Origin: Ramlibacter aurantiacus
Lineage (GTDB): Bacteria; Pseudomonadota; Gammaproteobacteria; Burkholderiales; Burkholderiaceae_C
Reading direction: 5' to 3'
Assembly (NCBI RefSeq): GCF_016722895.1
Contig: NZ_JAEQNA010000002.1
Coordinates: 274,801 to 338,800 of the forward strand
DNA length: 64,000 nucleotides
Each line of letters opens with the position of its first letter. Within the stretch, counting starts at the first letter, position 1. Shown one piece after another: positions 1-8,492 of the stretch. Made by a program: the position numbers and the translations under genes. The notes under the pieces were generated by a model. That model was given only the letters and a program-made list of their open reading frames with translations. It made no database searches and was not told the DNA's origin.

Positions 1-1
1 A

Positions 2-1858
2 GAACTGGCCGACGGCACGCGCAAGTACCGCGCCAGCTATCGCACCGGCATCTGGATCGGTGATGTCGAGGCGTTCGAACTCGACGCGGACGGGCAGGTC
101 AAGGGGCTTGCGTGGTCTGCAAAAAAAGGGTTGCCAACGGCAGACGCTCGCCAGATCGTCACCTGGGACGCCGGCACTGAGCCGCCGAAGGCCGTGCCGT
201 TCAAGTGGTCGGCGCTCAGCGCGCAAACCCGCAGCCGCATCGGTACCGAGAACCAGCTGAACTACGTGCGCGGCGACCGCAGTAACGAAGGAGCGGAGGG
301 CTTTCGCAGGCGGCAGCATCCACTGGGCGACTTCATCAACAGCCCGCCCCTGGTCGCCGGCGAGCGTGTGGCGGTGGAGTATGGCGGCTTGGCAATTGGG
401 GGTGCGGCGTGGACGGACTACCGCGCCCTCAAGTCCCAACGCGCCCGCACCGTCTATATCGGCGGCAATGCCGGCATGCTGCACGGCTTCAGAGACAGCA
501 TGACCGGCGATCCAGCGAAGGACGGTGTGGAGGTGTTCGCCTATGTGCCAGGCAGCGCGCACGCGCATCTGAAATCGCTCGTTTCCGAGGGCTATGGCTT
601 GGCCGACGAGCATCGGTATTTCGTGGATGGCGTGCTGCGGGAGGCCGATGTGTACCTGAAGGACGGCGCAGGCGGCGCAGGCGGCGCCTGGCGCAACCTT
701 CTCCTGGGATCGACGGGTGCCGGCCCGCGCGCCGTCTTTGCCATCGACATCACCGACCCCGAGTCGGCCAACCCCGACAAGGTGCGCTGGGAGATCTCGG
801 ACCCATCCATCGGGCACCTGTTCTTCCCGATCGAGGTGGGGGTGCTGCCCAACGGGGAATGGAAGGCGATCTTCGGCAACGGTTATGGCACCTCGAGCAC
901 GGCCTTGCTGGTGGTGGACATCGCGACCGGCCGCTTCGAGAAGATCGACATCGACCTGAAGGAAGGGGGCTTGGGCGGGGTCAGCGCCGTGCGGGACGCC
1001 GCGGGCCAGATCACGGCCTTGTACGCGGGTGACCTGAAAGGACGCATGTGGAAGTTCGAGTACGACGCCTCCGCCGTGGCTCGCTTCCGCATTGCGGGCG
1101 GCGGCAAGGCGCTCTTCGAGGGCGACAACTCCCAGCCCATCCTGCAGCCCCCTCTGGTGCTCGACCACCCTGCGGGGGGCAAGCTGCTCGTTTTCGGTAC
1201 GGGGCGGCTCATCACGGCGGCCGATGCCGGCTCGACGGACGTCCAGGCGATCTATGCCGTCCGCGATCAATCGGGCAACAAGCCGTTTGTCGCGATTCGC
1301 CCGCCGATGCTGCAGGGCCGGAAGCTGTCGCGCCACATGGGCGGCAGCGCGGGCCAGGGCACGCCGCCGCAGGGGGCAACGCCGTTCTTCAGCATTTCGG
1401 GTGATCCGGTGGATTGGAAGGCGCAGCATGGCTGGATGATTCCTCTCGACTTGCCCGACTACGCGGGGCTGCGCGCCCTGCAGCCCACCCTGCGGGTCGG
1501 AACTGCCGGTGTCCTGCTGGGTCTGGTGACCCCTGGAGAGCCGGTTCCGTGCCGGGGTTCCACCGCGCGGGGCATCAACCTGGTGGTGCCACCCTTCAGC
1601 GGCGCAGCCTTCTCCAGTCCGCTGATCGACGTCAACGGCGACGGAACCATCGATGCGAGCGACGCCGGTGCGGTGGTCGGCTGGGGCACCTCCTCGGACG
1701 GCGTGGACGCGGTGCTGATCGGGGCGTCCGCCAATGGCAAGCAGACCGCGAGCATCCAGAGCACCGGCGGGTCGAGGAAGATCCAGTTCACGACAGCCAC
1801 GCGGCAGGTTCAAGACCGGGTGTGGCGCCGACTGGTCAACGACCTGCCGTTCAAATGA
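2..1858 (+). CDS. pilY1: PilY1-like type IV pilus tip/assembly protein, C-terminal part
   Basis: The reading frame is open from base 2, so the gene begins outside the window; about 618 C-terminal residues are present. The sequence looks like the quinoprotein-type beta-propeller of PilY1, with repeated short strands such as RTVYIGGNAGMLHGF and ALYAGDLKGRMWKFEYD. Near the end there is a calcium-binding-like loop, DVNGDGTIDASDAG (DxNxDxxIDxxD). In the family, PilY1 sits at the pilus tip or primes assembly, and its calcium site controls extension and retraction. The stop codon overlaps the start of the pilin gene downstream (ATGA), which fits the usual minor pilin-pilY1-pilE operon. The N-terminal adhesin region cannot be judged. 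Confidence 0.9.
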   Translation, partial: ELADGTRKYRASYRTGIWIGDVEAFELDADGQVKGLAWSAKKGLPTADARQIVTWDAGTEPPKAVPFKWSALSAQTRSRIGTENQLNYVRGDRSNEGAEGFRRRQHPLGDFINSPPLVAGERVAVEYGGLAIGGAAWTDYRALKSQRARTVYIGGNAGMLHGFRDSMTGDPAKDGVEVFAYVPGSAHAHLKSLVSEGYGLADEHRYFVDGVLREADVYLKDGAGGAGGAWRNLLLGSTGAGPRAVFAIDITDPESANPDKVRWEISDPSIGHLFFPIEVGVLPNGEWKAIFGNGYGTSSTALLVVDIATGRFEKIDIDLKEGGLGGVSAVRDAAGQITALYAGDLKGRMWKFEYDASAVARFRIAGGGKALFEGDNSQPILQPPLVLDHPAGGKLLVFGTGRLITAADAGSTDVQAIYAVRDQSGNKPFVAIRPPMLQGRKLSRHMGGSAGQGTPPQGATPFFSISGDPVDWKAQHGWMIPLDLPDYAGLRALQPTLRVGTAGVLLGLVTPGEPVPCRGSTARGINLVVPPFSGAAFSSPLIDVNGDGTIDASDAGAVVGWGTSSDGVDAVLIGASANGKQTASIQSTGGSRKIQFTTATRQVQDRVWRRLVNDLPFK

Positions 1859-2286
1859 AGCAAGCCATGCAACACCGCCCGGCAGCCCGCGGCTTCACCT
1901 TGTTCGAACTGCTGATGGTGCTGGCGATCGTGGGCATCCTGGCCGCGGTCGCGTTGCCTTCGTACACCAGCTACATCCAGCGTGCGAAGCGCGCCGAGGC
2001 ACGCTCGACCCTGATGGAAGCGGCGCAATTCATGCACCGCTACTACGCCGTGAAGAGCACCTATGTGGGGGCGAGCCTGCCGGCCAGGCTGCAGAACTCG
2101 CCAGCGGGCGCGGCGGCAGACAAGGCCGCGCACGTTCTGGTGAGCGTCTCGGATGCCACGACCTTCACCCTCACGGCCAAGCCGGTCAGTGCAACGGACG
2201 ACTGCCTGACCCTGACCTTGAACCAGGCGGGCGTGCGAGCGGGGACGACCCGAAGTGGCTCGCCTGCGGCGGAGTGCTGGCGCTGA
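1855..2286 (+). CDS. pilE: Type IV pilin PilE-like (minor pilin)
   Basis: A 143-residue prepilin. The leader ends in a Gly and is followed by FTLFELLMVLAIVGILAAVA, the standard prepilin peptidase site with Glu at position +5 of the mature protein and the hydrophobic N-terminal helix. A Cys pair near the C-terminus (DDC and AECW) can form the D-region disulfide. The start chosen is the ATG at 1855, which overlaps the pilY1 stop; an in-frame ATG at 1867 would shorten the leader. In Burkholderiales this pilE-like gene follows pilY1 and usually encodes a minor pilin that primes the pilus rather than the main subunit. It is exported to the inner membrane and assembled by the type IV pilus machine. 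Confidence 0.92.
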   Translation: MKQAMQHRPAARGFTLFELLMVLAIVGILAAVALPSYTSYIQRAKRAEARSTLMEAAQFMHRYYAVKSTYVGASLPARLQNSPAGAAADKAAHVLVSVSDATTFTLTAKPVSATDDCLTLTLNQAGVRAGTTRSGSPAAECWR

Positions 2287-2326
2287 ACAGGCACTCGATG
2301 GCAGCCGGCGGCGAATGCCGGCGCTC

Positions 2327-2776
2327 CTAGCGGCGCACCTCGTCCACCAGCGTCTTGAACTCGTCCACGTCCTCGAAGCTGCGGTACACGCTCGCGAAGC
2401 GAACATAAGCCACCTTGTCGAGTTTCTTGAGCTCGCGCATGACCAGCTCGCCGATGCCCGAGGACGGCACCTCGCGCAGCCCGAGGTTCAGCAGCTTTTC
2501 CTCGATGCGCTCGACGGCCCGGTCGACCTGCTCAGTGCTCACGGGCCGCTTGCGCAGGGCCAGCCTGAGCGACGCCACCAGCTTGCCGCGGTCGAATTCG
2601 ATGCGGCGGCCGTCCTTCTTCACCACGGCCGGGAAGTTGACGTCGGGCCTTTCGTAGGTGGTGAAGCGCTTTTCACAGTGGCTGCACTGCCGGCGCCGCC
2701 GGATGAAATTGCCGTCTTCGGCAACGCGGGTCTCGACCACCTGGGTTTCGACGTTGGCGCAGAAGGGGCATTTCAT
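2327..2776 (-). CDS. nrdR: Transcriptional repressor NrdR
   Basis: 149 residues, the usual length. The N-terminal zinc ribbon has Cys3, Cys6, Cys31 and Cys34 (CPFC and CSHC). It is followed by the RRRRxC basic patch and an ATP-cone domain (from about [16 protein letters not shown] to the C-terminus). NrdR senses ATP/dATP and represses ribonucleotide reductase operons through NrdR boxes. It lies 21 bases downstream of glyA on the same strand, a linkage common in proteobacteria. It converges on pilE, with about 40 bases between them containing a short GC hairpin (gccggc-N-gccggc) that could stop transcription. Confidence 0.97.
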   Translation of the reverse strand: MKCPFCANVETQVVETRVAEDGNFIRRRRQCSHCEKRFTTYERPDVNFPAVVKKDGRRIEFDRGKLVASLRLALRKRPVSTEQVDRAVERIEEKLLNLGLREVPSSGIGELVMRELKKLDKVAYVRFASVYRSFEDVDEFKTLVDEVRR

Positions 2777-2797
2777 GGCGGGCGCCTCGTGGCCGGG

Positions 2798-4042
2798 TTA
2801 TCGATAGACCGGGAAGCGGCGCGTCAGGGCGTTGACCTTTTCGCGAACCGCCTGCAGGTTGGCCGGGTCGCGCGGCTTGTCCAGCACGTCGGCGACCAGG
2901 TGGGCGGTCAGGCGGGCTTCCTCTTCGCCGAAGCCGCGCGTGGTCATGGCCGGGGTGCCGATGCGCACGCCGCTGGTCACCATCGGCTTTTCCGGGTCGT
3001 TGGGGATGGCGTTCTTGTTGATGGTCATGTGGGCCTCGCCCAGCACGGCCTCGGCTTCCTTGCCGGTGATGCCCTTGGCGCGCAGGTCCACCAGCATCAC
3101 ATGGCTTTCGGTGCGACCGCTCACGATGCGCAGGCCACGCTGCACCAGCGTCTCGGCGACGACCTGCGCATTGCGCACGACCTGCTGCTGGTAGGTCTTG
3201 AACTCGGGGGCGAGCGCCTCTTTGAAGGCCACGGCCTTGGCCGCGATGACGTGCATCAGCGGCCCCCCCTGCAGGCCCGGGAAGATGGCGCTGTTGATCG
3301 CCTTCTCGTGCTCGGACTTCATGAGGATGATGCCGCCGCGGGGGCCGCGCAGGCTCTTGTGGGTGGTGGAGGTCACGACGTCGGCATGCGGTACCGGATT
3401 CGGGTACACGCCCGCGGCGATCAGGCCGGCGTAGTGGGCCATGTCGACCATGAAGATGGCGCCGACCTCGCGCGCCACGCGTGCGAAGCGCTCGAAATCG
3501 ATGCGCAGCGCATAGGCCGAGGCCCCCGCGATGATCAGCTTGGGGCGGCTCTCGCGCGCCTTGCGCTCCATGGCGTCGTAATCGATTTCTTCCTTGTCGT
3601 TCAGGCCGTACGAGACCACGTTGAACCACTTGCCGCTCATGTTGAGGGCCATGCCGTGGGTCAGGTGGCCGCCCTCGGCCAGGCTCATGCCCATGATGGT
3701 GTCGCCGGGCTTGAGGAACGCCAGGAACACGGCTTCGTTGGCTTGCGCGCCGGAATGCGGCTGCACGTTGGCCGCGTCGGCGCCGAACAGCTGCTTGAGG
3801 CGGGACAGCGCCAGTTGCTCGGCCACGTCCACGTTTTCGCAGCCGCCGTAGTAGCGCTTGCCCGGGTAGCCCTCGGCGTACTTGTTGGTCAGCTGGGTAC
3901 CCTGGGCCGCCATCACGGCGGGCGAGGCATAGTTCTCGCTGGCGATCAGCTCGATGTGTTCTTCCTGGCGGCGGTTCTCAGCCTGGATGGCAGCGAAAAG
4001 CTCGGGGTCGGTTTGTTCGATGAGGATGTTGCGGTCGTACAC
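2798..4042 (-). CDS. glyA: Serine hydroxymethyltransferase GlyA
   Basis: Converts serine and tetrahydrofolate to glycine and 5,10-methylene-tetrahydrofolate; cytoplasmic and PLP-dependent. From the GTG at 4042 the protein is 414 residues, the normal family length, and begins [14 protein letters not shown]. The frame stays open upstream to an ATG at 4129, but those 29 residues do not resemble the family, and a CAGGAC ribosome-binding-like motif precedes the GTG. Visible motifs are [11 protein letters not shown] near the N-terminus, GGHLTHG, and the PLP-lysine segment [13 protein letters not shown]. nrdR follows closely, so the two are probably co-transcribed. I saw no convincing riboswitch in the upstream 180 bases. 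Confidence 0.97.
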   Translation of the reverse strand: MYDRNILIEQTDPELFAAIQAENRRQEEHIELIASENYASPAVMAAQGTQLTNKYAEGYPGKRYYGGCENVDVAEQLALSRLKQLFGADAANVQPHSGAQANEAVFLAFLKPGDTIMGMSLAEGGHLTHGMALNMSGKWFNVVSYGLNDKEEIDYDAMERKARESRPKLIIAGASAYALRIDFERFARVAREVGAIFMVDMAHYAGLIAAGVYPNPVPHADVVTSTTHKSLRGPRGGIILMKSEHEKAINSAIFPGLQGGPLMHVIAAKAVAFKEALAPEFKTYQQQVVRNAQVVAETLVQRGLRIVSGRTESHVMLVDLRAKGITGKEAEAVLGEAHMTINKNAIPNDPEKPMVTSGVRIGTPAMTTRGFGEEEARLTAHLVADVLDKPRDPANLQAVREKVNALTRRFPVYR

Positions 4043-4228
4043 GGCGGCAGTCCTGACAGACGATGATCCCTGTTCACGAAACAAGGGCTGCCCAGGCGAA
4101 CGGCTGAACGCCGGATGCTCCGGCGGCACGCTCCCCCGTGGTGACCCACGTCGGCGCCGGCCACCCCGTGGCGACGCCGTCGCTGGAGTGCCGCGCCTAT
4201 CGCCAGTCGCGCGCCGGGCTAGTGTAGT

Positions 4229-5047
4229 TCAGGACAGGGATGCGGCAGCCACGCGCGCTTCGTTGTCGGGCAGTGGCGCCGGGCCTGCCGGGCTGTTCGT
4301 TCGCAGCGGCGTGGCACCGAAGGGGGAGATGTTGCGGCCGGCGGCCACCTGCTTCAGGCGGTCGTGTTCGGCCAGGACCTTGGCTGCATAGCCGCCGTCG
4401 TCCGGCAGGTTGGCCGCCCCCACGTAGTAACGCAGCCCGGCCTCCAGCGAGCCGGCGCGCTGGATGCATTCCTGCAGCACCCGCACGCCCACGCGCAGGT
4501 TGGAGACCGGGTCGAATGCCGCCAGTCGGCCACCGAACAACTCGTACTTGTCACTGTGGACCTTGGTCATGACCTGCATGAGCCCCTGGGCGCCGACGTT
4601 GCTCTGCGCGAAGGGGTTGAATCCCGACTCGATGGCCATCACGGCCAGGATCAGCGTGGGATCGAGCTTGGCCCGAACGCCGATTTCGTACGCTTCGGCC
4701 ACGATGGCGCTGAGCGGCTCGGGGGCCACGCGGTACTTGCGGCTGAGCCAGTAAGCGACGGCGGCTTGCTGGTCGGGCAGATCCTTGGGGTCGGCGGCGG
4801 TGCTGCGGGCAATGCCAGTGAGGTCGGGCACCAGGCCCATGGCGTCGGCCTTGCGGGCCTGCAGCCAGTCCATCAGGTGGAGTTCACCGGCCTCCCGCAG
4901 TTCGGGCCGGGTGCCCAGGCCGAGGCCTGCGACCACCACCAGAAGCCCGAGCACGGCGAACCCGTTATGGGTGATCTCGAAAAAGCCCTGGGCCACGTCG
5001 GACGCGAAGACTTTGACTCCGTCGAGGATGGTTCCTGGCGCTGTCAT
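4229..5047 (-). CDS. Membrane-anchored lytic transglycosylase (SLT domain)
   Basis: 272 residues. A single hydrophobic segment near residues 30-45 (FAVLGLLVVVAGLGLG) would anchor it in the inner membrane without signal cleavage. The soluble SLT/goose-lysozyme-like domain carries the catalytic-Glu motif ESGFNPFAQS followed by VGAQGLMQVM, then the RVGVRVLQ and YYVGAAN segments of the fold. Such enzymes cleave the MurNAc-GlcNAc bond and release anhydro-muropeptides. It is monocistronic by context, with glyA 185 bases downstream on the same strand. A strong promoter lies about 180 bases upstream, leaving a long leader. The exact Mlt subfamily is not clear from sequence alone, so no symbol is given. 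Confidence 0.9.
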   Translation of the reverse strand: MTAPGTILDGVKVFASDVAQGFFEITHNGFAVLGLLVVVAGLGLGTRPELREAGELHLMDWLQARKADAMGLVPDLTGIARSTAADPKDLPDQQAAVAYWLSRKYRVAPEPLSAIVAEAYEIGVRAKLDPTLILAVMAIESGFNPFAQSNVGAQGLMQVMTKVHSDKYELFGGRLAAFDPVSNLRVGVRVLQECIQRAGSLEAGLRYYVGAANLPDDGGYAAKVLAEHDRLKQVAAGRNISPFGATPLRTNSPAGPAPLPDNEARVAAASLS

Positions 5048-5227
5048 GGCACTTCCTTTCTAGCGGGGAGCCCGTTGCCGGTCGACGTGTGCCGTCCGGA
5101 GGACTCCTCGATGGGTGGTACACCCGGCTTCGAAGCCGGCCCGCGAGGCTTGCTGCTGCGGGACGGACCGCGCCGGGACCGGCAGCGGGGTGAGGATGCC
5201 CCAGCGCCAGCGGGCGGAGGCGGGCGG

Positions 5228-5257
5228 ATTCTAGAAGCCGGTCTAATATCTGGTCAA
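5228..5257 (-). promoter_or_regulatory. Sigma-70 promoter for the transglycosylase gene
   Basis: On the minus strand TTGACC (5257-5252) and TAGAAT (5233-5228) are separated by 18 bases, close to the sigma-70 consensus and unusually AT-rich for this region. Transcription would start near 5221 and give a leader of about 170 bases before the ATG at 5047. That leader contains a perfect 16-bp palindrome CCGGCTTCGAAGCCGG at 5124-5139, which could fold as a hairpin. An AT-rich inverted repeat (agaataa/ttattct) lies just upstream of the -35 box, around 5258-5282. Confidence 0.6.
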
Positions 5258-5389
5258 GAATAAGAGCGCACTTCTTTATTCTGGATTCACTCGGCAGTAT
5301 GTGCCTGGGCGGAGTGTCGACTTGCTCGCGCGGCCTCAATCGACCTTCGTTCGGCGATTGACAAGTGAGATTGGCCTTGATGATCGGTG

Positions 5390-5590
5390 GGGGAGTAATC
5401 TGGCTTCGCCCGATTCCTCGGGCGCGCCGGATCAACCGCTGCAGGCGGCCCCGGCAACTCGTTGGAGGCAATCGTTGCCTCCGGAAGCGGGCGGGACAAT
5501 CAAGCTCCCATCCCGCGACAGGCGGCGAGGCTTCGCGCCGACCGCCACCGGCCCGGCAGGGACTCGCGTCCCTGCCGGGCTATCTTTTTC
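5390..5590 (+). ncRNA. Candidate small RNA in a 635-base gene-free gap
   Basis: The gap 5048-5682 has no convincing gene on the plus strand, yet it ends a plus-strand transcript with a strong intrinsic terminator. The 200 bases before it are rich in hairpins: ggaggcaa-tcg-ttgcctcc at 5464-5482, a gcggga/tcccgc pair near 5500-5516, and ggcggcg/cgcc around 5521-5545. A perfect -35 hexamer TTGACA lies at 5358-5363, but the -10 at 17-base spacing (TGATCG) is poor, so the 5' end is a guess. It does not show the signatures of 6S RNA, tmRNA, RNase P RNA or SRP RNA. The alternative is a long leader or attenuator for the DUF349 gene at 5683. Confidence 0.3.
5551..5590 (+). terminator. Strong intrinsic terminator without an upstream gene
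   Basis: A perfect 13-bp stem, gcccggcagggac (5551-5563) and gtccctgccgggc (5568-5580), has a four-base loop and is followed by tatctttttc. The T-rich tail exists only on the plus strand, so it acts on plus-strand transcription. The nearest plus-strand coding region upstream ends at 2286, before two minus-strand genes. Confidence 0.8.
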
Positions 5591-5682
5591 GGGCCGGGCC
5601 GCGCGGATTCCGATGCGGGCAATCGCGGCGAGAATAGCGCTTTGCCTCCACGACAGCCGCCTGCCGCGGCCAAGACAAGACA

Positions 5683-8463
5683 GTGACCCAAGCCACGCTC
5701 AAATCCCACGACACCCAGGCGCTGGACGCGCTGACCGGTGGCGCGTTCACCGCCCCGACTTCGGGCGAGCGCGCCTCCCGCCTGCGCGAATGGCTGGCGT
5801 CCAATCCCGCACCCGAGCAGATGCAAGAGGTCTTCCGGGAACTCAGCGGCCGTGACAAGGGGGCGGCCCGCCTGGTGCGCGAGCGCCTGGACGAAATCAA
5901 GCGCGCCAAAGGGCAGGAAGCCATCGCCGCCGAGTGGCAGGCCAAAGCCGAGGCGCTACTGGCCCACGACAAGCTCAACATCGCCGACGCGATGGCCTGG
6001 CAGCGCGATGCCGCCAAGGCCGGCGCGCCCCTTAGTCGCGATCCGCTGTCCGGCCTGAAGGCGCAGCTCAACGAGCGGATCCGCGCCATCGAGGACCTGC
6101 ACCACCGGGTCCAGGTCCAGCGGGAGGCGGCCGTGTTGCTGGCGCAGCGGATCGAAGTGCTCTCCACCAAGTCCTGGCGCGACGCCCAGGTGGCCGCCGA
6201 CGCCCTGCGCACCGATGTGCCCGAGTGGCAGGCGCAGGCCGATGCCCTGGTGCAGGACCCCGGCTGGTCGAGTGTGGATCCGCGTTTTCCGCCACTGCTG
6301 GATGCTTCGCGCAGTCAGCTCCAGGCCGTCTGGGAAGCTTTCCAGAGCGCGCTGCAACAGGCTGCCGCGGCCGACGCCGATCCGGCCGCGCCGCTGCCGC
6401 CGGTGCCGGTCTGGGCCGATGAATTGCGCGCGGCGCGCGGGCTGGCGCCCGAGGTGGCGCCCGACAAGCCGGCCAAGGCCAAGGTCGATCCGCAGGTGCG
6501 GCTGCAAGCCAATGAAGCGGTCGCTGCCGCCCTGCAGCGACTGGAGGAGGAGGTCAAGCAAGGACACGGCAAGGCCAGTGCCGGAGCCGCCGCCGCGCTG
6601 CGTACCGCCCTCAAGGAACACGGCAAGCTGGTCGACGACAAGCTCGAGACGCAGGCCCATGGAGCCCTGGCAGCCGCGGGTGAGATGGAAGGCTGGCAGC
6701 GCTGGCGCACGGATCAACTGCGCCAGGAACTCGTGGCGAAGGCTGAAGCCCTGTTCGAAAAGGTGCCTGCTCAGGCGGCCCGACCGGCCGCCGCTGAAAG
6801 CCCGGCCGACGGCGGGGCGGCCGAACAGGCAACGGCTGGCGCGGAGGCCGCGACCGACGAGGGTGCTGCCGCCGAACCCGCTTCGGCGGAGTCCGCTGAA
6901 GCGGCGCTGGTCCGCAAACCCCGTTACGGTGGTCGCAAGATGCAGGAGCAGCTGCGAAGCCTGCGCGAGCAATGGAAACAACTGGACCAGGGCGGCGCGC
7001 CCAATCACGCCCTCTGGAAGCGCTTCGACGAGGCCTGCAATCAGGCCTACAAGGTCGTGGAAGCCTGGCTGGAGAAGGTGAAGAGCGAATCGGCCGAGCA
7101 CCGTGCCCGGCGCCTCGCCCTCATCGACGAAGTCCGTGCCTGGGCCGCCGATCATCCCACGGCGGCAGGCGGCGACTGGAAGGGGTTCGGACGCGCCGTC
7201 CATCATTTCGAGCAGCGCTGGCGCGAAGCCGGCCACCTGAGCGAGAAGGCCTTCGCCGAGCTGCAGCCGCAATGGAAGGAGGCCATCAGTGCCGCCGAAG
7301 CGCCACTTGCGGCGATCCAGAAGCAAAGCCTCGAGCGGCGGCACGCCATGATCGACGAGGCCAAGGCGTTGGGAGCGGCGCCTCAGCTTCGCATCGATGC
7401 GGTCAAGTCGCTGCAGCAGCGTTGGCAGGCCGAGGCACAGACCGTGCCGCTGGAACGCAAGCACGAGCAGAAGCTCTGGGACGCGTTCCGCAAGCCGCTG
7501 GACGAAGCCTTCAACCGCAAGAGCGAGGAGCGGGAACGGGCCGCCTCATCGCTGAGCGAGCGCGACCGGGCAGTGCTCGAGGCGTCCAAGGCGCTCGAGG
7601 CTGCCAACGCCACGGGCGATGCCCAGAAGATTCGCACTGCCATGGCCGAGCTTGATGCGGCCTTGAAGGGCCAGGCCGAGGCACGGGTCCAGGCCGCGCC
7701 GCCCGCGGCCACGTCGGAATCGCCGGCTGAAGGCAGCGCCGCAGCCGATGCAGCAGCGGCGCCGGAAGGCGAAACCGCCGCCGCGCCGCCGCCCAAGCCG
7801 GCGCCCAAGCCCGTGATCGCCCGTCGCGGCGACGACCGTCCGGGCATGAAGAAGGACGAGCCGACGCCTCCGGGGCGGGGCGGACGTTTCGGCGACCGCA
7901 AGCCCGGCGCGCCGGGTGGCCGCTTTGGCGACCGGCCGCCCGCGGGTGGTCGCGACGCGGGTCGGGGCCCGCGCTTCGGCGATCGTGGCGCGGAGGACCG
8001 CGGCCCTCGATTGGGCGACGTGGCCTTCCGCGCCCAACGAGACGCCCTGGATCACGCGCAACAGGCCCTGCGCAAGCTGGCCGCGCAGGCGCACGGCGAG
8101 GCGCTCGGCCAGCTGATGGCGGCCTGGGAACAGCGCAGCGCCGAGCAGGTGCCCCCTCAGAGCGAGCTGGGCAAGTCCGTGCCCCCGGCCGTGCGAAGCG
8201 GCTGGGTCCAGGCGCTGGGCGCCGCGCCTGGCGGTGATGCCGGCGAAGCCCTGCTGCGGCTGGAGATCGCCGCCGAGGTCCCCACCCCGGCCGAGCACCT
8301 GGACGCCCGTCGTGCGCTGCAGCTCAAGCTGCTGACGCGTCGCAACGATCCGTCGCCTGCGCAGACCTGGGGCCAGGACGTGGCCCGGGTGCTGGGCAGC
8401 GCGTACGACGCGGCCTCCGCGCGCCGCCTGCAGAACGTGCTGAAGGTCTTGCTGCGCGCTTGA
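5683..8463 (+). CDS. DUF349-repeat protein with Arg/Gly-rich linker
   Basis: 926 residues from a GTG at 5683, chosen because LDALTGGAFTA and SGERASRLREWLA match the expected start of the family; the ribosome-binding site is weak. The middle is made of repeated three-helix DUF349-type units with the W-K/R-x(n)-F/W pattern (QWKQLDQGG, WKRFDEACNQAY, WKGFGRAVHHFEQRWREAG, LWDAFRKPLDEAF). Two Ala/Glu/Pro-rich segments flank them. Around residues 710-785 there is a low-complexity region with repeated GRFGDR/RGG-like units, typical of RNA-binding tails. A helical C-terminal domain of about 140 residues follows. The function is unknown; DUF349 proteins are large, mostly helical and cytoplasmic, and some have been linked to stress survival. 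Confidence 0.85.
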   Translation: MTQATLKSHDTQALDALTGGAFTAPTSGERASRLREWLASNPAPEQMQEVFRELSGRDKGAARLVRERLDEIKRAKGQEAIAAEWQAKAEALLAHDKLNIADAMAWQRDAAKAGAPLSRDPLSGLKAQLNERIRAIEDLHHRVQVQREAAVLLAQRIEVLSTKSWRDAQVAADALRTDVPEWQAQADALVQDPGWSSVDPRFPPLLDASRSQLQAVWEAFQSALQQAAAADADPAAPLPPVPVWADELRAARGLAPEVAPDKPAKAKVDPQVRLQANEAVAAALQRLEEEVKQGHGKASAGAAAALRTALKEHGKLVDDKLETQAHGALAAAGEMEGWQRWRTDQLRQELVAKAEALFEKVPAQAARPAAAESPADGGAAEQATAGAEAATDEGAAAEPASAESAEAALVRKPRYGGRKMQEQLRSLREQWKQLDQGGAPNHALWKRFDEACNQAYKVVEAWLEKVKSESAEHRARRLALIDEVRAWAADHPTAAGGDWKGFGRAVHHFEQRWREAGHLSEKAFAELQPQWKEAISAAEAPLAAIQKQSLERRHAMIDEAKALGAAPQLRIDAVKSLQQRWQAEAQTVPLERKHEQKLWDAFRKPLDEAFNRKSEERERAASSLSERDRAVLEASKALEAANATGDAQKIRTAMAELDAALKGQAEARVQAAPPAATSESPAEGSAAADAAAAPEGETAAAPPPKPAPKPVIARRGDDRPGMKKDEPTPPGRGGRFGDRKPGAPGGRFGDRPPAGGRDAGRGPRFGDRGAEDRGPRLGDVAFRAQRDALDHAQQALRKLAAQAHGEALGQLMAAWEQRSAEQVPPQSELGKSVPPAVRSGWVQALGAAPGGDAGEALLRLEIAAEVPTPAEHLDARRALQLKLLTRRNDPSPAQTWGQDVARVLGSAYDAASARRLQNVLKVLLRA

Positions 8464-8466
8464 TCC

Positions 8467-8492
8467 GGGGGGGGGGGGGGGCTCAGCCCCCC
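8467..8492. terminator. Poly-G tract forming a hairpin between convergent genes
   Basis: Fifteen consecutive G (8467-8481) are followed by ctca and gcccccc (8482-8492), so a G6/C6 hairpin can form between the convergent DUF349 and mtfA genes. There is no T-run, so it may act as a pause or barrier rather than a classical intrinsic terminator. The mononucleotide run length is likely to vary or be misread. Confidence 0.4.

Noticed and set aside
2255..4066. 603-residue plus-strand open frame
   Set aside because: It is antisense to nrdR and glyA, both clearly conserved; long shadows are expected at this GC content.
4043..4228. Riboswitch upstream of glyA
   Set aside because: No glycine or tetrahydrofolate riboswitch core could be recognised.
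5390..5590. 6S RNA, tmRNA or RNase P RNA
   Set aside because: No long closing stem with central bubble, no tRNA-like ends and no conserved RNase P core sequences were found; left as an unassigned candidate.
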